A stretch of 64,000 nt of DNA from Pseudarcicella hirudinis (GCF_900115665.1 NZ_FOXH01000017.1:90877-154876); one strand, 5' to 3'. Counted from the first letter of the stretch, positions 28,123-38,784 are shown. Notes: generated from the sequence alone by a model not told the origin. A program made the numbers and translations.

Positions 28123-28689
28123 GTTTTGATTCAAAAAAAATCTAAAAAAAAATCACACTTTTTGCTAACTTTTACATATCTTGCTGTAATACAGTTTTTT
28201 AAAACAGCACTAATACGTTAATATTTTTTTAACTTTTTTTCCTTTATTTAATCAAAATTTGATTCTGACCCGTTTTTTGAGTTTTTAAGGTGTTTTTCTC
28301 TTCCATCCCACCACTGATTTTTTTTCATTAATTCATTTATTCTGACTGAAATATTCAATTCTTTCAATAATCTCCCTCCTTCTTTTCAATATTTTGCAAA
28401 ATCCCTCTCTTCTATCTATTTCAATACTGCCAGCCATTTGAACTTTATTTTGTTTTTACCTGTAAAAACATTGCTCTTACCGCTTTTTTGCAAAAAGCTA
28501 TTCTTAATCCTGAGACTAACTAACACTTCCTCCCGATCTGTTGTTCCTCTGCTGTGCTCTTGAGACGATCTTTACATAATATGATCATTTCAACTAATCC
28601 TCTTCATAAATAGCATCGTTTAAACAAATCATATTCTTATCCTCTGAGGAAATCAATTCTTTTTCCGGCTAGAAACCTCTGTCAACATT

Positions 28690-28728
28690 AAAAAAGGCCG
28701 TCAGAACTAAATCTAACGGCCTTTTTAA
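28690..28728 (-). terminator. Terminator of gltD
   Basis: AAAAAGGCCGTCAGA and TCTAACGGCCTTTTT pair (one mismatch) around a 6-nt loop, 18 nt after the gltD stop on the minus strand. Confidence 0.8.
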
Positions 28729-28745
28729 CAATATTTCTTATTTAA

Positions 28746-30236
28746 TTACACAGTAGCAAACATTGAAACAGCTTTTGCTTCCAGATTAGAAGTACCCATC
28801 AGGTAAATATCTGCCGCTCTTGCCGCTTCTCTTCCTTCAGAAATCGCCCAGACTACCAATGATTGTCCACGACGCATATCTCCTGCTACAAAAACGTTCT
28901 CAATCTCTGTTTGGTAATTATGCGCCTTTACATTTCCTCTTTCATCAAACTCCAATCCTTTTTCCTGCAATTGCGTCAATAAACCTTCTCTCTGAGGATG
29001 TAAGAAACCTGCCGCAATCAATGCCAGTTCACATGGAATTTCACGCTCATTCTGATGAACCTGATTTGCCTTTCCGTTCACAACTTCCAAAGCAATATCA
29101 GCAATTTTAATACCTTTCAGTTTCCCGTCAGCATCTCCTACAAATTCCTTTACGGCAATCGACCAGTGACGATCCGCTCCTTCTTCATGTGAAGTAGAAG
29201 TACGAAGCATCATCGGCCAGTTTGGCCATGGAGTATGCTCAGCTCTTTCTTTCGGAGGCATTGGCATTACTTCAACCTGGGTAACACTTTTCGCCTTATG
29301 ACGGTTAGATGTTCCGACACAGTCAGAACCTGTATCACCACCACCGATTACTATTACATTTTTATCAGTAGCTAAAATTTCTCCGTGTTCGTATTTTGCG
29401 CCACGGTGATCCACAACCCGCTCAATTCCGGCTACTCTCTTGTTTTGCTGGGAAAGGAATTCCATTGCCGGGAAAATTCCGTTTAAATCTGAACCCGGAA
29501 TACCTAAAACTCGCGGAATTGTTGATCCTCCGGCTAATAAAACCAGATCATAGTCTTCTATCAAAGCTTCACCTTTAATATCAGCCCCGACATTTACGTT
29601 CGTTTTAAATATAACGCCTTCCTGCTCCATTAACTCTACACGGCGTTTTACTACTGTTTTTTCCAGTTTGAAATCAGGAATACCATATCTCAATAAACCT
29701 CCTATTTCATCAGCACGCTCTAATACCGTAACCGTATGACCAGCTTTGTTTAATTGGGCAGCAGCAGCCAGACCCGCAGGACCAGAACCTACAACGGCTA
29801 CAGTTTTACCTGTTCTTTTTTCAGGAATATTCGGTTTTACCAAACCATTTCCAAAAGCAAATTCAATAATTGATTTCTCAATATACTCAATCGCAACCGG
29901 TGGTTTGTTGATTCCGAGAACACATGAAGACTCACATGGAGCCGGACAGATACGGCCTGTAAATTCAGGGAAATTATTGGTTGAAGATAAAATTTCGTAA
30001 GCATATCCCCAGTTCTGCTCATAAACAGCATCATTAAACTCAGGAATGATGTTCCCAAGCGGACAACCATTATGACAGAACGGAGTACCACAGTCCATAC
30101 AACGGCTGGCCTGTGCCTCTACCTTATCTTTTGGTAAATCAATATCAATTTCTTTATAATCATTGACACGTTCTGAGACGAGTCTTTTTTTAGGAGTTTC
30201 TCTTGTTACTTCCAAGAATCCTGTTGGCTTTCCCAT
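28746..30236 (-). CDS. gltD: Glutamate synthase small subunit
   Basis: The 496-residue FAD and iron-sulphur protein moves electrons from NADPH to the large subunit for making glutamate from 2-oxoglutarate and glutamine. The N-terminal cysteine-rich region includes CMDCGTPFCHNGCPLGN and RICPAPCESSC, which bind the 4Fe-4S clusters. The first Rossmann motif (FAD) is VAVVGSGPAGLAAAAQL and the second (NADPH) is NVIVIGGGDTGSDCVG. The length is normal for the bacterial beta subunit. It follows gltB on the minus strand with a 100-bp gap holding a stable hairpin, so the pair is probably co-transcribed with the smaller subunit tuned by that structure. Confidence 0.97.
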   Translation of the reverse strand: MGKPTGFLEVTRETPKKRLVSERVNDYKEIDIDLPKDKVEAQASRCMDCGTPFCHNGCPLGNIIPEFNDAVYEQNWGYAYEILSSTNNFPEFTGRICPAPCESSCVLGINKPPVAIEYIEKSIIEFAFGNGLVKPNIPEKRTGKTVAVVGSGPAGLAAAAQLNKAGHTVTVLERADEIGGLLRYGIPDFKLEKTVVKRRVELMEQEGVIFKTNVNVGADIKGEALIEDYDLVLLAGGSTIPRVLGIPGSDLNGIFPAMEFLSQQNKRVAGIERVVDHRGAKYEHGEILATDKNVIVIGGGDTGSDCVGTSNRHKAKSVTQVEVMPMPPKERAEHTPWPNWPMMLRTSTSHEEGADRHWSIAVKEFVGDADGKLKGIKIADIALEVVNGKANQVHQNEREIPCELALIAAGFLHPQREGLLTQLQEKGLEFDERGNVKAHNYQTEIENVFVAGDMRRGQSLVVWAISEGREAARAADIYLMGTSNLEAKAVSMFATV

Positions 30237-30251
30237 TTTGCAAATAAATTG

Positions 30252-30319
30252 AATTTGAAGATTTGGAAACTTGAGGATTTGAGAATCCGGCTGCTACCGG
30301 ATTCTCAAAATTTCAAATT
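30252..30319 (-). repeat. Intercistronic hairpin between gltB and gltD
   Basis: Perfect 13-bp arms TTTGAGAATCCGG (30278-30290) and CCGGATTCTCAAA (30297-30309) with a 6-nt loop sit inside outer arms AATTTGAA (30252-30259) and TTCAAATT (30312-30319). No clear T-run follows in the direction of transcription, so it may be an mRNA-stabilising or partial-termination element and not a full terminator. Confidence 0.6.
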
Positions 30320-30336
30320 AAAATTCTGATGCGCGA

Positions 30337-33300
30337 TTAGTGATGAGCGACCTCTACCTGAATATCTCTGTAAACCACATCTTTGTTTTCTAGCACTTCC
30401 GAAACTGTAATATCTCTTGCAGCAAGCGCTTTCTTGAAATCTTGTGGCATTACTTTCACAAACTCTTTCAAAACATCATTGAAATTAGCTAAAATAGTCG
30501 CGGCTACATCTGAGCCGGTATTTTCAGCATGCTTTTCAATATACATTTTCAGGATATTTTCGTCTTCCGGAGTAAGTTCTTCGATAGCTACCATTTCGCC
30601 GTTCAGCTTCGCAGCAAAATCTCCCTTTTTGTTCCATACATAAGCTACTCCACCAGACATACCTGCTCCAAAGTTTCTTCCTGTATCTCCCAATATAATT
30701 ACCAAACCTCCGGTCATATATTCGCAACCGTGGTCACCTATTCCTTCCACTACCACTTTAGCGCCTGAGTTACGTACACAGAAACGTTCTCCTGCCATAC
30801 CTCTCAGATAAGCTTCTCCTGAAGTTGCTCCATAAAATGAAACGTTTCCTACAACAGAGTTTTCAGAAGGGTTAAATGGTGCTTTTTTGTTTGGATAAAC
30901 AATCAGCTCCGCTCCGCAAAGTCCTTTTCCTACATAGTCATTGGCATCACCTTCCAATTCAAGCTTTAAGCCATTTACTGAGAATGCTCCAAACGACTGC
31001 CCTGCTGTTCCGGTAAATTTGAAATGTACCAATCCTTTCGGCAAGCCTTTCGCACCGTATTTTTTGGTAATTTCATTGGAAAGCATAGTACCGATTGTAC
31101 GGTTTACATTGATTACATCCAATTCTCCGTAAACCTTCGTCTGAGATTCAATAGCAGGCTTAGCCAAATCAAGTAATTTCCAGTCAACCTGAACATCCAG
31201 ACCATGATCCTGGTCTTCCTGTTTGTACAATGCCACATCTAACGACATTGGTTCTTTATACAGAATTGAAGAAAGATTCAGTTGCTTGTATTTCCAGTGG
31301 TCAATACCATCTCTCATTTCAAGACGATCAACCTGACCTACCATTTCATTAATTGTACGGAATCCAAGTTCGGCCATATGTTCTCGTAATTCCTGCGCAA
31401 GGAAATAGAACAGGTTCACTACATGATCCGGATTTCCTGTGTACATCGCACGCAGTTCAGGATTTTGCGTTGCCACACCTACCGGACAAGTATTCAAATG
31501 ACACTTACGCATCATAATACATCCCGCGGTAACCAAAGCAGCGGTTGCTACTCCGAATTCCTCAGCACCCAAAAGCGCTGCAACAGCAAGGTCTTTACCT
31601 GTTTTGATCTGACCATCTGTCTGAACTGTAACTCTTCCACGCAATTTATTGCGAACAAGCGTCTGATGTGTTTCTGCTAAACCAAGCTCCCAAGGTAAAC
31701 CGGCATGACGGATAGAAGACAAAGGAGATGCCCCTGTTCCACCATCGTGTCCGGCAATCAGGATATGATCAGCATGTGCTTTCGCCACACCGGCAGCGAT
31801 TGTACCTACACCTGCTTCTGATACTAATTTCACTGAAATTCTGGCCTCACGGTTAGCATTCTTCAGATCGAAAATCAGCTGAGCTAAATCCTCAATTGAA
31901 TAAATATCGTGGTGAGGAGGAGGTGAAATCAAACCCACACCCGGTGTCGAATGACGGGTCTTACCGATCCAGTCATCTACTTTATGTCCGGGAAGCTGAC
32001 CACCTTCACCAGGCTTGGCACCCTGAGCCATTTTAATCTGAAGTTCTTTGGCATTTGTCAGATAATTGGCTGTTACGCCAAAACGTCCTGATGCTACCTG
32101 CTTAATGGCAGAGTTCATAGAATCTCCATTGGCCATAGGTTCAAAACGGATCGGATCTTCACCACCTTCTCCGGTATTCGATTTACCGCCGATACGGTTC
32201 ATCGCAATTGCCAAAGTAGTATGAGCTTCATAAGAAATCGAACCGAATGACATTGCTCCTGTTGCAAAACGTTTGTAAATGCTTTCAACCGGCTCTACTT
32301 CTTCGATTGGAATTGGTGTTCCTTTCCTGAATTTCAGCAAACCTCTTAAGGTCATTGCTTTTTCAGACTGGTCATCTACCAATTTCGAATATTTCTTGTA
32401 TAAAGCGTAGTTCTTAGTTTTGGTTGACTGCTGCAATAAGTGAATCGTTTCCGGATTGAATAAGTGAGCTTCACCACGGTGTTTCCACTGATAAACGCCC
32501 CCTACTTCAAGTTTAGGATTTGAAACAATTGTTTCAGGATAACCATTTCTGTGTTTGATCAAGGCTTCTTTGGCAATTCCTTCCAGATCAATTCCGCCGA
32601 TGCGTGAAATTGCTCCGTTGAAATATTTATCTACAACCTCTTTCGCCAAACCAACAATTTCAAAGATCTGAGCTCCCTGATATGATTGCAATGTTGAGAT
32701 CCCCATTTTAGAGAAAATCTTCAGCAATTCACCATTTACTGCTTTGATGTAGTTTTTCTTTAATTTATCATAAGGATAATCTACAGCAAGCATATTCTTC
32801 TCCTTCATTCCTTTGATTGTCTCAAAAGCCATGTAAGGGTTTACTGCAGAAGCACCAAATCCGATCAAAGTAGCAAAATGATGTGTTTCCCATACATCGC
32901 CCGCTTCAACGATGATACCAACCTGCGCTCTTTTTCCTTTTCTGTTCAGATGGTGATGAACAGCAGCAGTTGCTAATAAAGAAGGAATCGGGGCATGTGA
33001 AGAATCAACACCTCTGTCGGTCAATAACAAAATTGCATAACCATCATCTACTGCATCCTCAGAATACTGGCAGATACGGTCAAGTGCTCTTTTAAGCTGA
33101 CCCGGCTGTCCATTTGCTCTGAATGTAGTATGGATAGACTTGGTCTGGAAGTTTTTATGATCAATCCAGCGAATTTTTTCTACCTCACTGTTCATCAGAA
33201 CCGGCTGCTGAATTTCAATCTGACGGCAGTGTTCCGGTGTTTCTTCCAACAGGTTTTTCAAACCTCCGATATCAGAAAGCAATGACATTACAGTACGCTC

Positions 33301-34911
33301 ACGAATCGGGTCAATCGGCGGGTTGGTTACCTGTGCAAAAAGTTGCTTGAAATAGTATGATAAATGCTGTGCCTGATCTGAAAGAATGGCCAGTGGAGTA
33401 TCAACACCCATCGAACCTAAAGCTTCTTTTCCGGTTTCAACCATTTGTGACAAAACTACTCTTAAATCTTCAGTAGTAAAACCAAATACCTGCTGACGGG
33501 AAAGTAATTCTCTTTCGTAAGGTGTACGATATTCTGCACCTGCTTCCGGAAGATCCTCTACTTTAATTTTATTGGTTTTTAACCATTCTCCGTAAGGCTG
33601 ACGCTTACAGATATCGGCTTTTAATTCTTCATCCGGTATAATACGGCCTTCTTCCATGTCCACAACGAACATTTTACCAGGCTGTAAACGACCTTTTTTT
33701 ACAATTTTAGACTGGTCAATATCTAAAACACCTGCTTCAGATGCCATGATTACAAAATCATCATCAGTAACCCAGTAACGGGAAGGGCGAAGACCATTTC
33801 TGTCTAATGTTGCTCCGATCATTTTTCCATCCGTAAATGAAATTGAGGCCGGACCATCCCAAGGTTCCATAATGGCAGCATGATACTCATAGAAGTCTTT
33901 CTTGTAGTCTTCCATTTGTTCGTTTCCATCCCAGGCTTCAGGAATCAGCATCATCATTACATGAGGCAGAGAACGTCCTCCCATATACAACATTTCAATT
34001 GCATTATCGAGAATCGCTGAATCTGATTGTCCCAGCTGACAAATCGGCAGAATCATATCCAATTCCTCATCAGTAAAATGAGTTGATTTGAATAAAGCCG
34101 ACTGAGCCTGCATCCAGGACGCATTACCTTTTACCGTATTGATTTCACCGTTATGGGCAATAAAACGGAAAGGCTGAGCCAGTTTCCATTCCGGGAATGT
34201 ATTAGTAGAAAAGCGTGAGTGTACAATCGCTAAAGCCGAAGTAAACTCCTCTCTTTTCAAATCGTCAAAATAAGCAGGAACCTGCATCGTTGTCAGCATA
34301 CCTTTGTAAATAATGGTACGGCACGACAATGAAGTATAATAGAATTTATTGTCAACTCCTTTTACCGTTTCATTGATGATACGGGAAGTAAACTGACGGA
34401 AAACGAATAATTTACGCTCGAATTCCATTTCGTCCTCAATCTGTTCAGGACGTTTGATAAACATCTGTTCCATCTGAGGTTCTGCATTTCCGGAATCAGC
34501 TCCCAGAATATCAGAGTTATCAACCGGAACAAGGCGATATCCCAAAATTTCCAGCCCCAGTCTTTTAGCTTTACGGCTGATAACTTCTTTACATTCCTGG
34601 CGGATGGTTTCATCCTTAGGGAAAAAAGTCATACCTACGCCATAATTCTGAGCAGAGGGCAATTCAATACCAAGCTTAGCGCACTCCTCCAGGAAAAATT
34701 CATGAGGAATCTGCACTAAAATTCCGGCACCGTCACCAGAATTAGGGTCACAACCACAGGCACCACGGTGGTCCATGCGAATAAGCATTTGAATGGCATC
34801 AGCCACTACTTTATGAGACTTACGTCCCTTCATGTTCGCTACGAAACCGATACCACACGCATCATGCTCGAATTCTTTACGATACAACCCTTGATTGTCA
34901 AAGTTTGTCAT
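30337..34911 (-). CDS. gltB: Glutamate synthase large subunit
   Basis: A 1524-residue enzyme that hydrolyses glutamine and passes ammonia through an internal tunnel to 2-oxoglutarate. The glutamine amidotransferase domain begins at Cys19 (FEHDACGIGFVANM) after a short propeptide that is normally removed. A central domain and the FMN-binding synthase domain follow (ATGAMSFGSISYEAHTTLAI, GEGGQLPGHKVDDWIGKTRH, HDGGTGASPLSSI). The 3Fe-4S cluster site is CIMMRKCHLNTC, with the C-x5-C-x4-C spacing of the family. The C-terminal beta-helix has GDHGCEYMTGGLVIILG and GRNFGAGMSGGVAYVW. It is the first gene of the gltB-gltD pair. The size and all landmarks are intact. Confidence 0.97.
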   Translation of the reverse strand: MTNFDNQGLYRKEFEHDACGIGFVANMKGRKSHKVVADAIQMLIRMDHRGACGCDPNSGDGAGILVQIPHEFFLEECAKLGIELPSAQNYGVGMTFFPKDETIRQECKEVISRKAKRLGLEILGYRLVPVDNSDILGADSGNAEPQMEQMFIKRPEQIEDEMEFERKLFVFRQFTSRIINETVKGVDNKFYYTSLSCRTIIYKGMLTTMQVPAYFDDLKREEFTSALAIVHSRFSTNTFPEWKLAQPFRFIAHNGEINTVKGNASWMQAQSALFKSTHFTDEELDMILPICQLGQSDSAILDNAIEMLYMGGRSLPHVMMMLIPEAWDGNEQMEDYKKDFYEYHAAIMEPWDGPASISFTDGKMIGATLDRNGLRPSRYWVTDDDFVIMASEAGVLDIDQSKIVKKGRLQPGKMFVVDMEEGRIIPDEELKADICKRQPYGEWLKTNKIKVEDLPEAGAEYRTPYERELLSRQQVFGFTTEDLRVVLSQMVETGKEALGSMGVDTPLAILSDQAQHLSYYFKQLFAQVTNPPIDPIRERTVMSLLSDIGGLKNLLEETPEHCRQIEIQQPVLMNSEVEKIRWIDHKNFQTKSIHTTFRANGQPGQLKRALDRICQYSEDAVDDGYAILLLTDRGVDSSHAPIPSLLATAAVHHHLNRKGKRAQVGIIVEAGDVWETHHFATLIGFGASAVNPYMAFETIKGMKEKNMLAVDYPYDKLKKNYIKAVNGELLKIFSKMGISTLQSYQGAQIFEIVGLAKEVVDKYFNGAISRIGGIDLEGIAKEALIKHRNGYPETIVSNPKLEVGGVYQWKHRGEAHLFNPETIHLLQQSTKTKNYALYKKYSKLVDDQSEKAMTLRGLLKFRKGTPIPIEEVEPVESIYKRFATGAMSFGSISYEAHTTLAIAMNRIGGKSNTGEGGEDPIRFEPMANGDSMNSAIKQVASGRFGVTANYLTNAKELQIKMAQGAKPGEGGQLPGHKVDDWIGKTRHSTPGVGLISPPPHHDIYSIEDLAQLIFDLKNANREARISVKLVSEAGVGTIAAGVAKAHADHILIAGHDGGTGASPLSSIRHAGLPWELGLAETHQTLVRNKLRGRVTVQTDGQIKTGKDLAVAALLGAEEFGVATAALVTAGCIMMRKCHLNTCPVGVATQNPELRAMYTGNPDHVVNLFYFLAQELREHMAELGFRTINEMVGQVDRLEMRDGIDHWKYKQLNLSSILYKEPMSLDVALYKQEDQDHGLDVQVDWKLLDLAKPAIESQTKVYGELDVINVNRTIGTMLSNEITKKYGAKGLPKGLVHFKFTGTAGQSFGAFSVNGLKLELEGDANDYVGKGLCGAELIVYPNKKAPFNPSENSVVGNVSFYGATSGEAYLRGMAGERFCVRNSGAKVVVEGIGDHGCEYMTGGLVIILGDTGRNFGAGMSGGVAYVWNKKGDFAAKLNGEMVAIEELTPEDENILKMYIEKHAENTGSDVAATILANFNDVLKEFVKVMPQDFKKALAARDITVSEVLENKDVVYRDIQVEVAHH

Positions 34912-35045
34912 GGTTTTTGTGTTTTTAATATTTATTGCACCTTACCAGGCAGGGTGGTTAGCAAAACTTCAAAACTTACCTTCAGACAGGCGCAATAGAT
35001 TATTGAAGCTTTCCTGATATACACTTACAATTACATTTCAGTTTT

Positions 35046-35053
35046 CAAAGATA
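35046..35053 (-). promoter_or_regulatory. Putative -7 element upstream of gltB
   Basis: TATCTTTG on the minus strand lies 135 nt before the gltB ATG, with TTTA (an imperfect -33) 19 nt further upstream. The rest of the 545-bp gap 34912-35456 is very AT-rich and must also contain the promoter of the plus-strand gene at 35457. Confidence 0.4.
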
Positions 35054-35456
35054 TACAAAAAATTCTTTGGAATAAATAGAGAAATACGAAACAATCTACT
35101 GAATAGCATAAATTCAATATTTCGCAAAAAAAAATCTTAGTTAGATACAATTTGACAAAAAGTGATGGTTTTTATTAAAATTACCAAAATCAAAGGTACA
35201 TTCCGGTCTTTATGCAAAAACACTGATGAAAATACGAAATTTTCAAACATAATTTCAGCAATTATACATTTTTTTTCAATAAAATACACTATTTTAAAAC
35301 CTCATATACGAGCAGTTATTTATCGAAAAAAAAATTAGTACATTTTCCATTTTTTATTGGCTTTTAAGGTTTTTTGATATTTTTTTTATTTCAAAGACTT
35401 AGTTTTCCTAATATTCTTATCATTTCTTATCTTTCCTGTATAATAGCCGTTAATAT

Positions 35457-37682
35457 ATGAAATACCTCTACGTCGTTATAATATCCTTACTTGGTTTAAT
35501 CCCGCTTTCTGTCTCCGCCACACACATTGTCGGGGGTGAAATACAAATGGAACCTGTCTCCAATCAGGCTCCTTTTACTCATCTGTTAACGCTAAACCTC
35601 TATTTTGATGATATAAATGGTAATGTTCAGGCCATGGATCAGATGATCCGGCTCGCGGTTTACCGCAAAAAAGACAATTACTTCATGGGTTTTGCCGAAT
35701 TACCGATTGTCAGCAATGCTATTATAGGTTACACCAACCCAAGCTGCGAACCCAATAATTCCATCAGAACCCGGCTGATTAAATACAGCAGACTCACCTC
35801 ATTTCAGGAAGATCAGTTTGACGACCCCGGCGGGTATTATATTGTCTGGGAAAGATGTTGCAGAAATGCTATTATTACTAACATTGTTTCTCCCAATTCA
35901 TCAGGCTCTGTATTTTACCTCGCTTTCCCGGCTTTAAGACAAAACGGTACAACTTTCAAAAACGCTTCTCCAAAATTTGTTAACCTGACCGGCGACTATA
36001 TTTGCCGGGGTACACCATTTACCTTTGAATTTGGCGCTACCGATCCTGACGGAGATAGTCTGACCTATAAACTCGTGACGCCCTATAATGGCTTTACTTC
36101 TCCCCAATTACCTAATCCGGATATTCCGACAGGCAGCAGCTCCTATCCTGAAGTCCGCTGGGGTGCTGGTTACAGTCTGCAAAATATTATTCCCGGCCCC
36201 AAACCTCTCTCAGTCAATCCCAGAACCGGAAGACTCAGCGTAACAGCAAGTGAATTAGGACTTTATGTTTTTTGCGTTCTTACCGAAGAATTCAGAAACG
36301 GAAAGAAAATCGGAGAAGTCCGACGGGATTTTCAGTTAAAAGTAATTGATTGTATTGCCAATGCCAAACCTATGATCGGACTAAAAGAGCAGGGCAAAAA
36401 TAATTTTTACAGAAGTACTGATGTTATTACAATTAAGAAAGCTGATAAAAAATGCCTGAATATTCTGGCAACGGATATCAATTTGGGACAATCAGTCAAT
36501 GTGGTTCTCCAACCTGTGAATTTTAGCGGAAACAATTATACCATTACTCCGGGAGAAACCAGAATTAATTCCAGAGGAGATTCACTGAGGGCTCAGTTAT
36601 GTTTGGGAGAATGTCTGGAAAGTTTTGATGGGAAACCGCTCATTTTTGATCTCATTGCTTCTGACAATGGCTGTCCTCAGCCACAATATGACACATTAAG
36701 GGTTCAGGTTTATGTGGAACCTCTTTCGAATAATAAGCCAAGTATTCTTACCGATTTACTGAAAAACTTTGCAGAAGTGCAAGCTGGTAAACAGATCAGA
36801 TTTAATGTACTGGGAAAAGACCTGGATAATGATGAAATAACGGTTGAGGCAAGAGGCCGGGGATTTTCTTTAGCCGCATATGGTATGAATTTTAGTGGCG
36901 GAACAGCTACAGGCCTCTTTAATTCTCCTTTTACCTGGACTCCGGATTGCAACCAGATCAGAAAGGATGATTATATCGTTGATTTTTTCATTACTGACAA
37001 AAGATGTGGACGTATACAGAAGGACAGTGTAACTGTAACTTTAAAAGCTTTGCCAAGAACCAGTACACCTCCGACGGTAGTCACTACTCTTCTCAATTCC
37101 ACCATAGAAATTGTACTGAACGGCACAGAAGAGCAACAGCTTAATTTTGACGTAATTGCAAATGATAGTGATAATGATCCTATTAAACTCTATGCACAAA
37201 CCGTTGGTCCGGATTTTAAAAGTTTGGGCATTACCTGGTCTGCCAAAGATGGTGTTGGCAGGATAAATTCTCCTTTTGCCTGGAAAATTGATTGTAAGGC
37301 ACTGTTAAATAAAGAGATACAAACACTGAAAATCAATTTTATTACGGAAGACAATTCCTGTCAGCCAAACAGATTCGATACTGTTGCAGTAAATATCACC
37401 TTGAAAAACAAGCTTTCTAATTTCGATTTTAAACCTGCCAACATTATCACGCCGAACGGAGACGGGAAAAATGACAATTTTACTATCGCTGAGATTCCCG
37501 AGGATAATTGTTTTGAAAAATTCGAAAGTATTGTCTTCTTTAATCGCTGGGGGCAGGAAGTATATCGGTCAATCGACCGGAATTTTAAATGGGAAGCTGA
37601 AGGTTTAGCAGTCGGCACGTATTATTATGCACTGAAATTCACCAAAAGAGAGTTCAAAGGCTGGGTTGAATTGTTAAGGTAG
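35457..37682 (+). CDS. Secreted protein with gliding-motility type (CHU_C) sorting domain
   Basis: A 741-residue exported protein. The signal peptide ends at SVSA and is followed by THIVGGEIQMEPV, a start shared by many Bacteroidota gliding-associated surface proteins. The middle contains repeated cadherin/Ig-like beta segments such as FTFEFGATDPDGDSLTYKLV and LNFDVIANDSDNDPIKLYAQ with DxDxD calcium-type loops. The last 85 residues form the type IX secretion B-type sorting domain: NIITPNGDGKNDNFTIAEIP, then FFNRWGQEVYRS and a final GTYYYALKF with GWVELLR. The product should be exported through the T9SS to the cell surface or medium. Function beyond adhesion-like architecture is unknown. The stop lies 4 bp from the convergent rnz stop. 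Confidence 0.88.
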   Translation: MKYLYVVIISLLGLIPLSVSATHIVGGEIQMEPVSNQAPFTHLLTLNLYFDDINGNVQAMDQMIRLAVYRKKDNYFMGFAELPIVSNAIIGYTNPSCEPNNSIRTRLIKYSRLTSFQEDQFDDPGGYYIVWERCCRNAIITNIVSPNSSGSVFYLAFPALRQNGTTFKNASPKFVNLTGDYICRGTPFTFEFGATDPDGDSLTYKLVTPYNGFTSPQLPNPDIPTGSSSYPEVRWGAGYSLQNIIPGPKPLSVNPRTGRLSVTASELGLYVFCVLTEEFRNGKKIGEVRRDFQLKVIDCIANAKPMIGLKEQGKNNFYRSTDVITIKKADKKCLNILATDINLGQSVNVVLQPVNFSGNNYTITPGETRINSRGDSLRAQLCLGECLESFDGKPLIFDLIASDNGCPQPQYDTLRVQVYVEPLSNNKPSILTDLLKNFAEVQAGKQIRFNVLGKDLDNDEITVEARGRGFSLAAYGMNFSGGTATGLFNSPFTWTPDCNQIRKDDYIVDFFITDKRCGRIQKDSVTVTLKALPRTSTPPTVVTTLLNSTIEIVLNGTEEQQLNFDVIANDSDNDPIKLYAQTVGPDFKSLGITWSAKDGVGRINSPFAWKIDCKALLNKEIQTLKINFITEDNSCQPNRFDTVAVNITLKNKLSNFDFKPANIITPNGDGKNDNFTIAEIPEDNCFEKFESIVFFNRWGQEVYRSIDRNFKWEAEGLAVGTYYYALKFTKREFKGWVELLR

Positions 37683-37686
37683 CATT

Positions 37687-38625
37687 TCAGACATGATTGA
37701 CGCCGGAATTCCCGATCAGGAGACTTTCTCCTTCAACGGCCAGGTCTGTATTCGGGAATACGGATCTCGCTTCTGTTAAATGGTCATCAAGCACTTTGTA
37801 ACGTGAAGAAAAATGGCCGATAATCAATTTCCCCACTTTGGCATCACGAGCCACCATTCCGGCCTGAAGTGCCGTTGAATGATTGGTATCGAATGCCCGC
37901 TGACTTAATTCATCCAGAAAGGTTGCTTCATAATAAAGCAAATCCACGCCTTTTACCTGATCGATAATCGGTCTGTGATATAGCGTATCCGAACAAAAAG
38001 CATAGCTGCGAGGCTTATTGGAAGATTCAGTAGTATAATCCTGGTTTTTGTACAAAATCTGTCCGTTTTCATCCAGAATATCATAACCGTCTTTCAATCT
38101 CTTCAGGTCTTCATAAGAAAGCCCGGCAGGGATAATTTCCTTGATAAGATTACGTTTTCTTTCTTTTTCACGAATGAGAAAACCACAGCAGGGAACCCGG
38201 TGAATAAGCGGAATGGTGTGAATGGTTACATGTTCATTTTCAAATAACTGATAAGATTTTTCTGTATCTGTTTCCGTAAAATGTATCTTAAACATCAATC
38301 TGGAATCAGAATATTTTAGCTGAATAGTAATAATCTCAGCCAGGCCTTCCGGACCGAAAATCCATAAATCATCTGTTCGCCTGTGAAGGTTAAATGTAGA
38401 AAGCAGGCCAATCAGTCCGAAGTAATGATCTCCGTGAAGGTGCGTAATAAAAATGTATTTGATTTTTGAGGGCCTTAATTTATAAGCCAGAAGCTGCAAT
38501 TGAGTTCCTTCTCCGCAGTCAATAAGATACCCCTCCTGGTCAATTATTAAATGATGGGAAGTCGGGTGGCGATTTAAAACAGGTGTAGCAGAACCTGTAC
38601 CAAGTATCGTAAGCTGAAAACTCAA
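37687..38625 (-). CDS. rnz: Ribonuclease Z
   Basis: A 312-residue zinc-dependent endonuclease that trims tRNA 3' ends. The metallo-beta-lactamase motif THLHGDHYFGL supplies the HxHxDH zinc ligands; further metal residues are seen in LIHRVPCCGFLI, FCSDTLYH and LIIGHFSSRY. The N-terminus (LTILGTGSATPVLNRHPTSH) and the length are typical of the short bacterial tRNase Z. Since the tRNA genes at 27.7-28.0 kb lack encoded CCA, it is required for their maturation along with a CCA-adding enzyme. A consensus promoter lies 79 nt upstream. Confidence 0.95.
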   Translation of the reverse strand: MSFQLTILGTGSATPVLNRHPTSHHLIIDQEGYLIDCGEGTQLQLLAYKLRPSKIKYIFITHLHGDHYFGLIGLLSTFNLHRRTDDLWIFGPEGLAEIITIQLKYSDSRLMFKIHFTETDTEKSYQLFENEHVTIHTIPLIHRVPCCGFLIREKERKRNLIKEIIPAGLSYEDLKRLKDGYDILDENGQILYKNQDYTTESSNKPRSYAFCSDTLYHRPIIDQVKGVDLLYYEATFLDELSQRAFDTNHSTALQAGMVARDAKVGKLIIGHFSSRYKVLDDHLTEARSVFPNTDLAVEGESLLIGNSGVNHV

Positions 38626-38703
38626 TTGTATAAGGGTTTTGTTTCTGAAAATCTATTCACGAAAGTACATGAATAAAACTATCAATTAATACTTTTAGTT
38701 TGG

Positions 38704-38735
38704 CAAAAGTAGTTTTGTTCATCTTATTTCACAAA
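38704..38735 (-). promoter_or_regulatory. Consensus promoter of rnz
   Basis: TTTG (38735-38732) and TACTTTTG (38711-38704) are 20 nt apart, an exact match to the Bacteroidota vegetative consensus. The -33 element overlaps the terminator of the upstream STAS gene. Confidence 0.7.
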
Positions 38736-38762
38736 AATAGTCAGCGGTTAGGCTGACCATTT
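38732..38762 (-). terminator. Terminator of the STAS gene
   Basis: GTCAGC and GCTGAC (38740-38745, 38752-38757) form a short stem with A-T flanks; on the minus strand it is followed by TATTTTTG. Confidence 0.5.
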
Positions 38763-38784
38763 TATTAATAAGAGCTGGTATTTT

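Noticed and set aside
28123..28688. A possible gene or small RNA in the AT-rich gap before gltD
   Set aside because: No frame with coding character, promoter or hairpin beyond the listed ones could be supported.
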